Source: JAFGLP01 sp050014895 (GTDB taxonomy: Bacteria; Chloroflexota; Dehalococcoidia; GIF9; UBA5629). From it: a DNA stretch of 17,784 nt. Below the pieces are notes generated by a model. The model made no database searches, was not told the origin of the DNA, and worked only from the letters and a program-made list of their open reading frames with translations. Position numbers and translations under genes: made by a program. Positions 1-7,875 of the stretch are shown here, piece after piece (positions within the stretch are counted from its first letter, which is position 1; every line of letters starts with the position of its first letter). The DNA is taken from positions 1-17,784 of the forward strand of contig JBEKCL010000051.1 of the NCBI GenBank assembly GCA_050014895.1. The letters are read 5' to 3'.

Positions 1-1
1 A

Positions 2-1582
2 TTGCTGGCTGTTATCTTTTCGTCCTGCGCCCAGCAGAAAAAGGAAATCCTCCCCAGCCAGATGGCTCCTACAACACGCGGCGACCTTATACTCTCCGTC
101 TCCTCAGACGGCAACCTCGATATGCCCAACCAGGTGCAACTAAAGTTCGGTACCCCGGGCACCGTCAAGGATATCCCGGCTGAGCAATACCGTCTGAAAG
201 GCCAGCCTGTCAGGGCCGGCACACTCCTTGCAAGGCTGGATAATACTACCCAACTCCTGACCGTGGAGGCTGCCCAATACGCCCTCGAACAGGCCATCAA
301 CAGCGTTGTCCAGACCTGCTGCGGCAGCCACTATCCCACTTTCTACTCACTGGCCACCGCTCTCCTGCGCTTCGAACAGGCCCAAGAGGAAATCGCCTCT
401 GCCAAAGCTAACCTGGCAAATGCTAAATACGCCGATGCGGCATCCGACCTCTCTCTGGCCGGTTATGACCTCAAGGCCGCCAGGTCGGTCTATGCTGACC
501 CCAAACTCGATACTGCACAAACCCAGTACAATGCCCTTGACCAACCTATGCCCGTTTTCCCCGAGCTCGACCATGTAATCGCCGTCCTCGACGCCCAACT
601 TAGCAGCCTGGCTTCCCTTCAACAACTGATCGAATCCGGCGATTACCCTACCGCATTGTCTTCCATAAACAGCCTGATCACTACACTCGATGAAGCTCAT
701 ACCATCGTCAAACAGAATTCACGCCTTCCAGGCGCCTATACTTATCCCGATACATCCACCTCACTGGCCATCTCCCGACAGGTGCTCGACGCCATCGCCG
801 AGATCGAAAATATGATTTACCTCAACGACTTCGACCGCGTAAAAGTGTCCGAAAAACTGCGCATGGCAGAACATGACCTGCTTATGAGCAATATGATTTT
901 GGACGAGAGTGAGACCATTTACCGCGCCGGCCTTAACCCTCAAACCCTGCGCAATTACAACATCAATATCGAGACCGCCTTGATCAACCTCAATAAAGCC
1001 AAACAGGAGCTGCTTAACACTGAAATCATTGCACCCTTCGACGGAACTATTGTCGCCGTCGACGTTAAAGTCAACGACCAACTCTCACAATTCGATTACT
1101 CTTCCAAAACTGCCGTCTACCTGGTGGATACCAAGACCATCAGGATGACGGGCGTTATTGATGAAATCGATATCACCAAGGTCAAAGTCGGACAGCCTGT
1201 TATCCTCACCGTCGACGCCCTTCCCGGCCAAAAGCTTAACGGTCACGTGACTTTCGTTTCCCCTTTCGGTACACTGCAAGCAGGCGTGGTTAACTTCCCA
1301 GTCGAGGTCTACCTGGACCCGTCTGAAAATACCACTGACTTGAGAGGAGGCCTGACCGCTACGGCTGATATCGTTATAGGAAAACGCGACAACGTCCTCC
1401 AGGTACCCAATCGGGCCATCAAAGGACTCTCCGGCGATTACTGGGTGGATTTAGTAACCGACCCATCCACCGCCACTACCGAAAAACGGCCCGTAACAAT
1501 CGGCATGCAGAACAAAAAGATGACTGAGATCGTATCGGGACTTAAAGAGGGAGAAAAAGTACTTATCGAAGCAATAAAATAG
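2..1582 (+). CDS. HlyD/MacA-like lipoprotein efflux adaptor, 5' end cut by window
   Basis: The reading frame is open to the left edge, so the true start is outside the window. The first visible residues are hydrophobic and end in FSSC (Cys9), a lipobox-like end of a lipoprotein signal peptide, so the mature protein is probably lipid-anchored outside the cytoplasmic membrane. Residues 49-80 (ending GTLLARLDN) and 335-360 (IIAPFDGTIVAV) are the two halves of a biotinyl-lipoyl-like barrel-sandwich domain. Between them lie about 250 mainly helical residues, longer than the usual MacA hairpin. Residues 365-450 look like the beta-barrel domain, and the end (VPNRAIKG, then EGEKVLIEAIK) is the membrane-proximal domain. 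Such adaptors work with an ABC (MacB-like) or RND pump. No pump gene is in the window, so the partner should lie upstream. The gene converges on phosphoglycerate mutase with 6 bp between them. Confidence 0.85.
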   Translation: MLAVIFSSCAQQKKEILPSQMAPTTRGDLILSVSSDGNLDMPNQVQLKFGTPGTVKDIPAEQYRLKGQPVRAGTLLARLDNTTQLLTVEAAQYALEQAINSVVQTCCGSHYPTFYSLATALLRFEQAQEEIASAKANLANAKYADAASDLSLAGYDLKAARSVYADPKLDTAQTQYNALDQPMPVFPELDHVIAVLDAQLSSLASLQQLIESGDYPTALSSINSLITTLDEAHTIVKQNSRLPGAYTYPDTSTSLAISRQVLDAIAEIENMIYLNDFDRVKVSEKLRMAEHDLLMSNMILDESETIYRAGLNPQTLRNYNINIETALINLNKAKQELLNTEIIAPFDGTIVAVDVKVNDQLSQFDYSSKTAVYLVDTKTIRMTGVIDEIDITKVKVGQPVILTVDALPGQKLNGHVTFVSPFGTLQAGVVNFPVEVYLDPSENTTDLRGGLTATADIVIGKRDNVLQVPNRAIKGLSGDYWVDLVTDPSTATTEKRPVTIGMQNKKMTEIVSGLKEGEKVLIEAIK

Positions 1583-1594
1583 CTACAGCTATTT
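1577..1594. terminator. Palindrome joining two convergent stop codons
   Basis: AAATAGC-TACA-GCTATTT is a perfect 7-bp inverted repeat. It contains the TAG of the efflux adaptor (1580-1582) and, on the other strand, the TAG of phosphoglycerate mutase (1589-1591). It could be a weak two-way terminator for this tail-to-tail pair. The stem is AT-rich and no long T tract follows on either strand, so the terminator role is uncertain. Confidence 0.35.
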
Positions 1595-2335
1595 AGCTTT
1601 CCCCTGATCGGCGACAGCTTTCTTTGCTTTCTCCAGGTCGGCCTCATCCGCCAGATAGTAGCTTTTTATCTTCCTGAGGTCTTTATCCAATTCATAGACA
1701 AGCGGTATGCCAGTGGGAATATTAAGGTTGACAATCTCGTCATTACTAACGCGGTCAAGATATTTCACCAGCGCCCTCAGGCTGTTGCCGTGCGCTGAAA
1801 TAATAATTCTTTTCCCCGACCTGACAGCCGGGGCTATAGTCTTATGCCAATACGGCAAGCATCTCCTGTATGTATCCTCAAGGCTTTCCGATAAAGGGAT
1901 CTGACCCTCCGATAATGTACAGTATCGACTGTCATTACCCGGATACCGCTGGTCAGTCTTTTTCAACGCCGGCGGAGGTATATTGTAGCTACGCCTCCAA
2001 ATCAGCACCTGGTCCTCTCCGTACTTTTTGGCAGTTTCGGATTTATTCAGACCCTGAAGCGCACCGTAATGCCTTTCGTTTAGCCGCCAAGTGTTCTTGA
2101 CCTGAACCCACATCAAATCCATTTCATCCATTACAATCCAGAGTGTACGAATCGCACGTTTGAGTACAGATGTGTAGGCTATATCAAATACAAATCCTTC
2201 CCGCTTTAATGCAGCCCCCGCCTTCCTGGCTTCCGCCATGCCTTTCTCCGAAAGATCTACATCGGTCCAACCCGTAAACCGGTTTTCCTTGTTCCATGTA
2301 CTTTCGCCGTGCCTAAGAAGAACAACTTTAGCCAT
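1589..2335 (-). CDS. gpmA: 2,3-bisphosphoglycerate-dependent phosphoglycerate mutase
   Basis: This cytoplasmic glycolytic and gluconeogenic enzyme interconverts 3- and 2-phosphoglycerate through a phosphohistidine. At 248 aa it has the family's usual length. The start LLRHGES places the phospho-accepting histidine at H9, followed by NRFTGWTDVDLSEKG. E87 in LNERHYG and H182 in SAHGNSLR complete the active site, two residues offset from E. coli GpmA (H11, E89, H184). PYWHKTIAP near residue 161 is also typical. The ATG start is preceded by GGGAG 12 nt upstream, a slightly long spacing. The C-terminal tail is rich in Lys, Ala and Asp, as is common. The gene is not in an obvious operon: it converges on the efflux adaptor and diverges from the NAD synthetase unit. 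A TATAAT on this strand at 2405-2410 could be its -10, but I found no -35 at good spacing. Confidence 0.95.
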   Translation of the reverse strand: MAKVVLLRHGESTWNKENRFTGWTDVDLSEKGMAEARKAGAALKREGFVFDIAYTSVLKRAIRTLWIVMDEMDLMWVQVKNTWRLNERHYGALQGLNKSETAKKYGEDQVLIWRRSYNIPPPALKKTDQRYPGNDSRYCTLSEGQIPLSESLEDTYRRCLPYWHKTIAPAVRSGKRIIISAHGNSLRALVKYLDRVSNDEIVNLNIPTGIPLVYELDKDLRKIKSYYLADEADLEKAKKAVADQGKAK

Positions 2336-2380
2336 TTAAGCGCCACACTCCCGGCAACTACAATATGCCATATATCAATT

Positions 2381-2409
2381 TTGATTTTATTTATTTAACG
2401 GTTTATTAT
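2381..2409 (+). promoter_or_regulatory. Sigma-70-type promoter for the NAD synthetase unit
   Basis: TTGATT (2381-2386) and TATTAT (2404-2409) are separated by 17 nt, with 4/6 and 5/6 consensus matches. Transcription would start near 2416, just before the small ORF at 2458 and about 175 nt before nadE. Confidence 0.5.
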
Positions 2410-2457
2410 AACCAAAGCTAGCACAACGTGCATCAATAAAGGATTACGCAACCCCTG

Positions 2458-2556
2458 ATGGAAAGCAATGATCTCAAGGTCAAAACCGATGAAAATGTCG
2501 CAACCGCCATCAAGCCAGGCGGTGAGATAGTTATAGAAGGGAAGAGATTCGCTTGA
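2458..2556 (+). CDS. Possible 32-residue small ORF upstream of nadE
   Basis: This is an ATG-started ORF of 32 codons ending in TGA. It encodes a polar, Lys- and Glu-rich peptide starting MESNDLKVK and ending EIVIEGKRFA. I do not recognise it. It lies just after the predicted promoter, and its stop overlaps an in-frame TTG of nadE (TTGA at 2553-2556), an arrangement seen in translationally coupled genes. The only ribosome-binding candidate, AAAGGA at 2438-2443, is 14 nt from the ATG, which is too far to be convincing. It may be a real small protein, a leader peptide or chance. Confidence 0.3.
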   Translation: MESNDLKVKTDENVATAIKPGGEIVIEGKRFA

Positions 2557-2591
2557 AGGGCGGCCCAACTTCCCAGGGGAGGACTAAATTG

Positions 2592-4571
2592 GTGGAAAAG
2601 ATATATTTAAATAAAGATCTCGGTTTCCTACGAATAGGCGCAGCAGTCCCTCGACTCAGAGTCGCCGATGTAGACTTCAATGTCTCGTCAATGATAGACA
2701 TAATAAAGAAAGCCCGGTCGGAAGGTGTCCAGGTACTTGTATTCCCCGAGATGTCTATAACCGGATACACTATTGGTGACCTGGTACAACAACATACCTT
2801 GCTGGCAAAAGCTGAAGAAGGATTGATGAGGCTAGTTGAAGCAAGCACCGGCTACGGCATGGCAGTAATTGCGGGCTTGCCATTATGCGTCGATCAGAAG
2901 ATCTTCAACTGCGCTGCAGTGATCAACTCCGGCAGGCTATTAGGAATCATCCCAAAGACCTATTTGCCTAATTACAAGGAGTTCTATGAGGGCAGATGGT
3001 TCGTGTCAGGAGACGACGCCTGCTCGGATATGGCGCATATCCGCGGCATAACAGTGCCTTTCGGTTCCAATATCCTTTTCTCAGTCCAGGGACTTGCTTC
3101 AGCAATTATCGGCGTTGAAATATGCGAGGATATGTGGGTACCGCTTGCGCCCCATGAGTACCAGGCGCTGGCCGGCGCAAACATCCTTGTTAATATCTCT
3201 GCCAGCAATGAGATCCTTGCCCAGGCAGACTGGCGCAGGACAATGTTGTCTTCAGAATCAGGCAGGTGCGCGGCGGCTTTCTGTTATGTCTCTACTGGTG
3301 TAAATGAATCATCTAACGATATCATATTCGGCGGACATACCCTTGTAGCCGAAGACGGCACGATACTGGAAGAGTCACGCAGATTGGTCCGCGATCCTAA
3401 ACTTGTCATTTCTGATATTGATATAGACAGGCTGGTGCACGACCGACTGTTATTAACCAGTTTCAGGCAATGCACGCAGCATCTGAAGTCATTTAGAATT
3501 ATTGAAGCCTTCATTAATGATATTTCCGCCGATACATTATTCCGGACAATAGATCCCCAGCCTTTCGTTCCAAAAGACCCTGACCGACGCGCCGAAAGGT
3601 GCCGTGATACCTTTTCTATGCAGGTAGCTGCGCTGGCTAAAAAACTTACCGGATCAAAGATGGAGCGCATCGTCCTCGGCGTTTCGGGCGGCCTGGATTC
3701 TACTCTGGCTCTGCTCGCAGCTGTCAAGACGATGGACTTCCTCAAATTATCGCGGGAAAACATTTTCGCCTATACATTGCCCGGATTCGGCACCACAAGC
3801 AGGACCAGAGACAACGCTACAGCTTTATGTAAAGCGCTAGGTGTAAACATCCAGCGTTTGAACATAACACGCACATGCAAGGCCCACCTGTCGGACCTTG
3901 GCCATAACGGCGAGGAAGATATCGTGTTTGAGAATATCCAGGCACGCTACCGCACGGAGTTTCTCTTCAACAAAGCCAACGAATTGAACGGTATCCTTCT
4001 CGGAACCGGTGATTTGACCGAAGTGGCATTGGGATGGGCCACATTCTCTGGGGACCACATGTCTCATTACCATATCAACGTCTCGGTCCCAAAGACTCTG
4101 GTACGTTACCTTATCCGCTGGGTAGCCGATGAAGAACTGGCCAAAACAGCGGCACAGAAGGTGTTATATGACGTGCTCGATACACCCATCTCACCGGAGT
4201 TAAGACGTCCGGCCAAGGGTAAGATCACCCAGATGAGCGAGGATATCATTGGACCGGTTGAACTGGCTGATTTCTACCTTTATCCTTTTGTCAGGCTGGG
4301 AGCCAGGCCCGGAAAGATACTTTTCCTGGCAAACGAAGCCAGGAAACGCAAGCTATTCGACAACCGCTACACACTGGATGAACTGCATAAATGGCTTGAG
4401 AATTTCATCAAGCGCTTCTTTAATAACCAGTTCAAGCGGACCTGCATGCCGGAAGGCCCAAAGGTTGGTTCTGTCAGCCTGTCACCCAGGGGAGACTGGA
4501 GGATGCCGTCCGATGCTGAACCGGCTATCTGGTTAGAAGACCTGAAACAGATGTATTTAAAGATGCGCTGA
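2592..4571 (+). CDS. nadE: Glutamine-dependent NAD+ synthetase
   Basis: This enzyme makes NAD+ from nicotinic acid adenine dinucleotide, ATP and glutamine-derived ammonia, the last step of NAD biosynthesis. It is the long two-domain form resembling the mycobacterial enzyme. The N-terminal nitrilase-type glutaminase carries the triad E53 (FPEMS), K122 (IPKTYLPNY) and C178 (VEICEDMW). The C-terminal synthetase has the PP-loop SGGLDS at 365-370 and the block GTGDLTEVALGW near 471, followed by GDHMSHYHINVSVPKTL. I chose GTG 2592 (659 aa) because AGGGGAGGA ends 8 nt before it. TTG 2589 has only 5 nt spacing. TTG 2553 would add 13 unremarkable residues and overlap the stop of the small upstream ORF. 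The gene converges on rubrerythrin 23 nt downstream. Confidence 0.95.
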   Translation: MEKIYLNKDLGFLRIGAAVPRLRVADVDFNVSSMIDIIKKARSEGVQVLVFPEMSITGYTIGDLVQQHTLLAKAEEGLMRLVEASTGYGMAVIAGLPLCVDQKIFNCAAVINSGRLLGIIPKTYLPNYKEFYEGRWFVSGDDACSDMAHIRGITVPFGSNILFSVQGLASAIIGVEICEDMWVPLAPHEYQALAGANILVNISASNEILAQADWRRTMLSSESGRCAAAFCYVSTGVNESSNDIIFGGHTLVAEDGTILEESRRLVRDPKLVISDIDIDRLVHDRLLLTSFRQCTQHLKSFRIIEAFINDISADTLFRTIDPQPFVPKDPDRRAERCRDTFSMQVAALAKKLTGSKMERIVLGVSGGLDSTLALLAAVKTMDFLKLSRENIFAYTLPGFGTTSRTRDNATALCKALGVNIQRLNITRTCKAHLSDLGHNGEEDIVFENIQARYRTEFLFNKANELNGILLGTGDLTEVALGWATFSGDHMSHYHINVSVPKTLVRYLIRWVADEELAKTAAQKVLYDVLDTPISPELRRPAKGKITQMSEDIIGPVELADFYLYPFVRLGARPGKILFLANEARKRKLFDNRYTLDELHKWLENFIKRFFNNQFKRTCMPEGPKVGSVSLSPRGDWRMPSDAEPAIWLEDLKQMYLKMR

Positions 4572-4594
4572 CAAATGCAGGAAGCATTCCCAAA

Positions 4595-5203
4595 TTAATC
4601 TATGCGTCTGAACTTATCTTTGGGTGCATTGCAAATCGGACATTGATCGGGTGCACTGCCAACAGAAACATAGCCGCACACGCTGCAAACGTAATATTCA
4701 ACTCCCTGGGGATCCATCAGCCTATCCAGTGCTTTCTCGTATAGCTTGGCATGCCCGCGCTCTACATCGCGATGATATCCGAAAATGGTCGCAATCGCCT
4801 GGTTTCCTTCCGATTCAGCCGTTTTGATAAAGTCCGGGTACGCTTCGGTAGCATAGTTCTCCCTCTCAAAGGCCGCCTGCAAGTTTTCCTGTGTATCAGC
4901 TATAACACCAAGGAGGCGAAGATGGTGAAAAGCATGCACAGCCTCGGACTCAGCAATTGCCCTAAATAGCCCGGCAATGGCCGGGTATCCTTCCTGTTCG
5001 GCCTTAAACGCAAAGGCCAGGTCACGAATATTCGCTTTTGATTCAGCTTCAAAGCCTTCCTGCAGCCTTTTTATTGTCTCAGTTCCCTTGATTTTTGAAT
5101 TAGAATATTCCACCAACTTATCGGCAGCCACTCCGCAGACGGGGCAATGCTCCGGCTTTACTTCAGCGATCTCAAGATGCCTGCAATTAGTGCATAACCA
5201 CAT
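4595..5203 (-). CDS. Rubrerythrin with rubredoxin-like sites at both ends
   Basis: A non-haem di-iron protein, by family an NAD(P)H-linked peroxide reductase for oxidative-stress defence in anaerobes. Its 202 aa hold three parts. An N-terminal rubredoxin-like knuckle has C4, C7, C20 and C23. A ferritin-like four-helix domain spans about 42-165 with Glu/His clusters at FEAESKAN, AESEAVHAFHH, AFERENYATEAYP and DVERGHAKLYE. A C-terminal rubredoxin-like site has C173, C176, C188 and C191 (CSVCG, CPICN). Classical rubrerythrins have only the C-terminal site and the reverse type only the N-terminal one, so both together is unusual. AGGA lies 5 nt before the ATG. The start is 12 nt after the marC stop on the same strand, so the two genes are very likely co-transcribed. 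Confidence 0.9.
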   Translation of the reverse strand: MWLCTNCRHLEIAEVKPEHCPVCGVAADKLVEYSNSKIKGTETIKRLQEGFEAESKANIRDLAFAFKAEQEGYPAIAGLFRAIAESEAVHAFHHLRLLGVIADTQENLQAAFERENYATEAYPDFIKTAESEGNQAIATIFGYHRDVERGHAKLYEKALDRLMDPQGVEYYVCSVCGYVSVGSAPDQCPICNAPKDKFRRID

Positions 5204-5215
5204 ATTTTTCCTACC

Positions 5216-5821
5216 TTAGCCGATAAAAGCTATTATTCCCCTATGGATCATACTTACGGCAATCGCCGCCAGCAGAAGAGCAAATATTTTCGACAGTGCC
5301 AGTACCCCACCACTTCCCAATACCTTAACCAACCTGTTCGCCTGAGCAAAAAACAACCAGGCCAGCAATAAATTTACGATGAACGAGAAGGTCACCATAA
5401 AAATATTATATTGGTCTACTAAAATAAGGAGGGTTGTAAGGACGGCCGGCCCGACTACCAGGGGAGTCCCCAACGGGACGACCCCTATTGCATCGTCGCT
5501 GATAGCGGCCTGCGCTTCGAACATTTTGCCAACTACCAGCTCCTTGGCCGCCAGCAGAAACAATATTGAGCCGCCTGCAATAAGGAAATCATTAACCGTG
5601 ATGCCCATGAATAAGAAGATGCCTTTGCCGACTACAATGAACACCAAGCCTAATGCAACTGCAGTTATCAGTCCATAACGGATCACACCATTACGCCGTT
5701 TCTCATTCATATGGCTAGTAATAGACAACAGGATAGGGACGGCGCTTACTGCATCCATCGCCACAAAAAGCGGGACGAACGTCATACCGAAATCACGCAG
5801 CAGCTTGATAACTACGTCCAA
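5216..5821 (-). CDS. MarC family (UPF0056) membrane protein
   Basis: An integral membrane protein of 201 aa with about six transmembrane segments (near 10-32, 47-65, 67-95, 113-134, 138-160 and 173-200). FVPLFVAMDAVSAVPILLSI at the start and VPLGTPLVVGPAVLTT near residue 113 are family hallmarks. MarC proteins were once linked to multiple antibiotic resistance, but their real function is unsettled and some relatives have been proposed to export amino acids. The start codon is TTG, supported by AGGAG 6 nt upstream. It is the first gene of a two-gene operon with rubrerythrin, driven by the promoter at 5898-5927. The link to oxidative stress is inferred only from that pairing. Confidence 0.88.
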   Translation of the reverse strand: MDVVIKLLRDFGMTFVPLFVAMDAVSAVPILLSITSHMNEKRRNGVIRYGLITAVALGLVFIVVGKGIFLFMGITVNDFLIAGGSILFLLAAKELVVGKMFEAQAAISDDAIGVVPLGTPLVVGPAVLTTLLILVDQYNIFMVTFSFIVNLLLAWLFFAQANRLVKVLGSGGVLALSKIFALLLAAIAVSMIHRGIIAFIG

Positions 5822-5881
5822 ACGACACTCCTAAAAATAAATTAGCCGTATACACTGCATATAGATTCAGAACCAGTTTAT

Positions 5882-5901
5882 GAATGATAACAAAATCATT
5901 C
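5882..5901. promoter_or_regulatory. Operator-like dyad over the marC -10 region
   Basis: GAATGAT-AACAAA-ATCATTC is a perfect 7-bp inverted repeat with a 6-nt spacer. It overlaps the predicted -10 box of the marC-rubrerythrin promoter and the likely transcription start, a classic repressor position. The regulator is unknown. Confidence 0.4.
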
Positions 5902-5927
5902 TATCCATACAATCTTCGCCCTGACAA
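5898..5927 (-). promoter_or_regulatory. Promoter of the marC-rubrerythrin operon
   Basis: On the minus strand, TTGTCA (-35, 5922-5927) and TAGAAT (-10, 5898-5903) are separated by 18 nt, each a 5/6 consensus match. A weaker plus-strand candidate for the RyR gene, CTGACA (5921-5926) and TAAAAT (5946-5951) with 19 nt between, shares the -35 bases, so the two divergent units may interfere. Confidence 0.5.
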
Positions 5928-6040
5928 ATGTGGTTTAATAAGTGGTAAAATCATGCAGCATTGTCATTAAAGAAAATAAATAGCACATTTACAGGCAGGT
6001 GTCGGCGCAGCATATCGGGAAAGTTGAGGAAGATATAATT

Positions 6041-7870
6041 ATGGTGAAGAAAAACGGCCTGGAAAAAAATACAACTGGACCGTCCCGTAAGCGCAGGGAC
6101 AAGCCTCCTCTCATAGAAAAAGTGGCACAATGGCTTGCGGATTACCGCCTGCCGCTGGCTGCAGCCCTGCTGCTTGTATCGATAATCCTCGGGTATATCG
6201 GGCATGTGAAATACTTCTCCTCAATTGGCGAACCGAATACCGTTTGGGACGATGTTTACTATACGCTACGGATGGTCAACCCTGCAGCCACACCGCTTCA
6301 AGGCACATTGAATATTGAGTTGCAGGTTGCAAGAGTATTGGCCGCCATAGCAACTCTTTATATCGCAGCCGAAGCTCTGCTGGCTATTTTTCGCGACCAG
6401 GTGCAAATGCTCCGCCTCCGTGCTATAAAAGACCATATCGTTATATGCGGATTGGGCCAGAAAGGACTGCTGCTAACAGACAGCTACCGCGCTCTTGGAG
6501 CAAATGTGGTGATAATTGAACGCGATGAGAATAACCCGTTGATTGGTCATTGCCGGGACCGGGGAGCAATCGTTCTTACAGGCAATGCAGCGGACCCTCA
6601 ATTGCTACGAAGGGCCAGGGTGGATAAAGCCAGGCATGTCATCTCCGTCTGCAGCAGTGACGGCACTAATACCGAAATCGCCTTGTATGTACGGCAGATT
6701 GTGGGTAACAGGAAGGGCAATGCGCTGTCGTGTCTGGCGCATATAGTGGATCTACGGCTATGGAGTTTCCTCAGAGAACGCGAGATCAGAATGGGAAGGA
6801 TTGATGCATTCCGGCTTAGTTTCTTTAATATCTATGACAGTGGTACCAGGGTCTTACTGTACAAATATCGGCCTTTTATTAGCCCTAGCGAGCACGAATC
6901 AAATGAGCACATAATTGTAATCGGAGTTGGACATATGGGGGAACGTCTGGTCGTAACAGCCGCCAGAATGTGGAGATATAGCGAAACAAATGGAAGCCGC
7001 TTACGTATTACCCTTGTCGATAAAAATGCAAACAGCAAGAAGGAATCGCTATGCCTTGCATACCCTGAACTGGAGAAAGTCTGTGAGTTGCTGCCCATTG
7101 AGATAGACGTGAACTCTCCCGAATTCGAGCGGACGCCATTTTTAAGAGAAGTGAATGGCAAGTATAATGCGAGGAAAATATACATTTGCCTAGGCGATGA
7201 GTCCGTTGCTCTGGCTACAATATTGAAATTGCGGCAGCATTTGAAGGTGCCTAGTATTCCGATGATTGTACGCATGAACACTGCCGCCGGCCTGACGACA
7301 CTATTGCGTCATCTGAAAAATGAGAATGACTCTACCGGTGAAGTGCATGCCTTTCCCCTGCTGGAAGAATCATGTACGCCGGAGTTGATCTGGGGCGGCA
7401 GCACCTATGAGATACTGGCGCGTGCTATTCATGATGACTACATAAAAAATGCTATGAGTAGAGGCGAAACGCCTGTAACAAACCGCTCCATGTTACCATG
7501 GGACGACCTGCCGGAAACCCTTAGAGAGTCGAACAGAAACCAGGCGGAGCATATATCTGAAAAACTGCACACCCTCGGATACGATTTTATCATGACATCC
7601 GATTGGGACCCGCAACCCATCAAGTTCTCCGACGATGAAATTGAGCAAATGTCCAGGATGGAACACACCCGCTTTGTGAACGAGAGACTGCGTGCCGGAT
7701 GGAAGTACGGAACTCCTAAAAATGATGAAAAGAAGATAAGTCCAACTCTTATTCCCTATGACCAATTATCCGAAGAGGAGAAAGATAAAGATAGAACCAC
7801 GGTTATCGGGATTCCCGAATTTCTTGTCAAAGCAGGCTTTCAGGTCTATCGCACAAAGCAGATTATATAG
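6041..7870 (+). CDS. Membrane protein with two TrkA/RCK-like Rossmann domains and a C-terminal RyR domain
   Basis: The 609-aa protein starts with a basic cytoplasmic stretch, then two membrane spans (about 37-55 and 96-117) flanking a 40-residue segment with WDDVYYTLRMV. That layout resembles a two-span potassium channel, but no TVGYG-like selectivity filter is present. Two Rossmann folds follow. The first has GLGQKG (137-142) with acidic E160 after the second strand; the second has GVGHMG (295-300) with D327. Both look NAD(H)-binding. Residues about 535-605 match a RyR domain: MEHTRFVNERLRAGWKYG, a conserved K..P...PYD, then EEEKDKDR and a final GFQVYR. In animals RyR domains belong to calcium-release channels; in bacteria their role is largely unknown. 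I chose ATG 6041 (GAGGA 10 nt upstream); GTG 5999 would add 14 residues. It converges with the TIR gene, 5 bp between stops. Confidence 0.85.
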   Translation: MVKKNGLEKNTTGPSRKRRDKPPLIEKVAQWLADYRLPLAAALLLVSIILGYIGHVKYFSSIGEPNTVWDDVYYTLRMVNPAATPLQGTLNIELQVARVLAAIATLYIAAEALLAIFRDQVQMLRLRAIKDHIVICGLGQKGLLLTDSYRALGANVVIIERDENNPLIGHCRDRGAIVLTGNAADPQLLRRARVDKARHVISVCSSDGTNTEIALYVRQIVGNRKGNALSCLAHIVDLRLWSFLREREIRMGRIDAFRLSFFNIYDSGTRVLLYKYRPFISPSEHESNEHIIVIGVGHMGERLVVTAARMWRYSETNGSRLRITLVDKNANSKKESLCLAYPELEKVCELLPIEIDVNSPEFERTPFLREVNGKYNARKIYICLGDESVALATILKLRQHLKVPSIPMIVRMNTAAGLTTLLRHLKNENDSTGEVHAFPLLEESCTPELIWGGSTYEILARAIHDDYIKNAMSRGETPVTNRSMLPWDDLPETLRESNRNQAEHISEKLHTLGYDFIMTSDWDPQPIKFSDDEIEQMSRMEHTRFVNERLRAGWKYGTPKNDEKKISPTLIPYDQLSEEEKDKDRTTVIGIPEFLVKAGFQVYRTKQII

Positions 7871-7875
7871 GTCCT

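Noticed and set aside
2553..2591. TTG 2553 as the start of NAD synthetase
   Set aside because: AGGGGAGGA directly before GTG 2592 at 8-nt spacing is the better initiation site, although the overlap with the small ORF keeps TTG 2553 possible.
4574..4588. Small hairpin AATGC-AGGAA-GCATT between nadE and rubrerythrin
   Set aside because: A 5-bp stem without a T tract on either strand is too weak to call a terminator.
6150..6400. Calling the RyR protein a potassium channel
   Set aside because: Two spans and RCK-like domains are present, but there is no TVGYG-like filter sequence.
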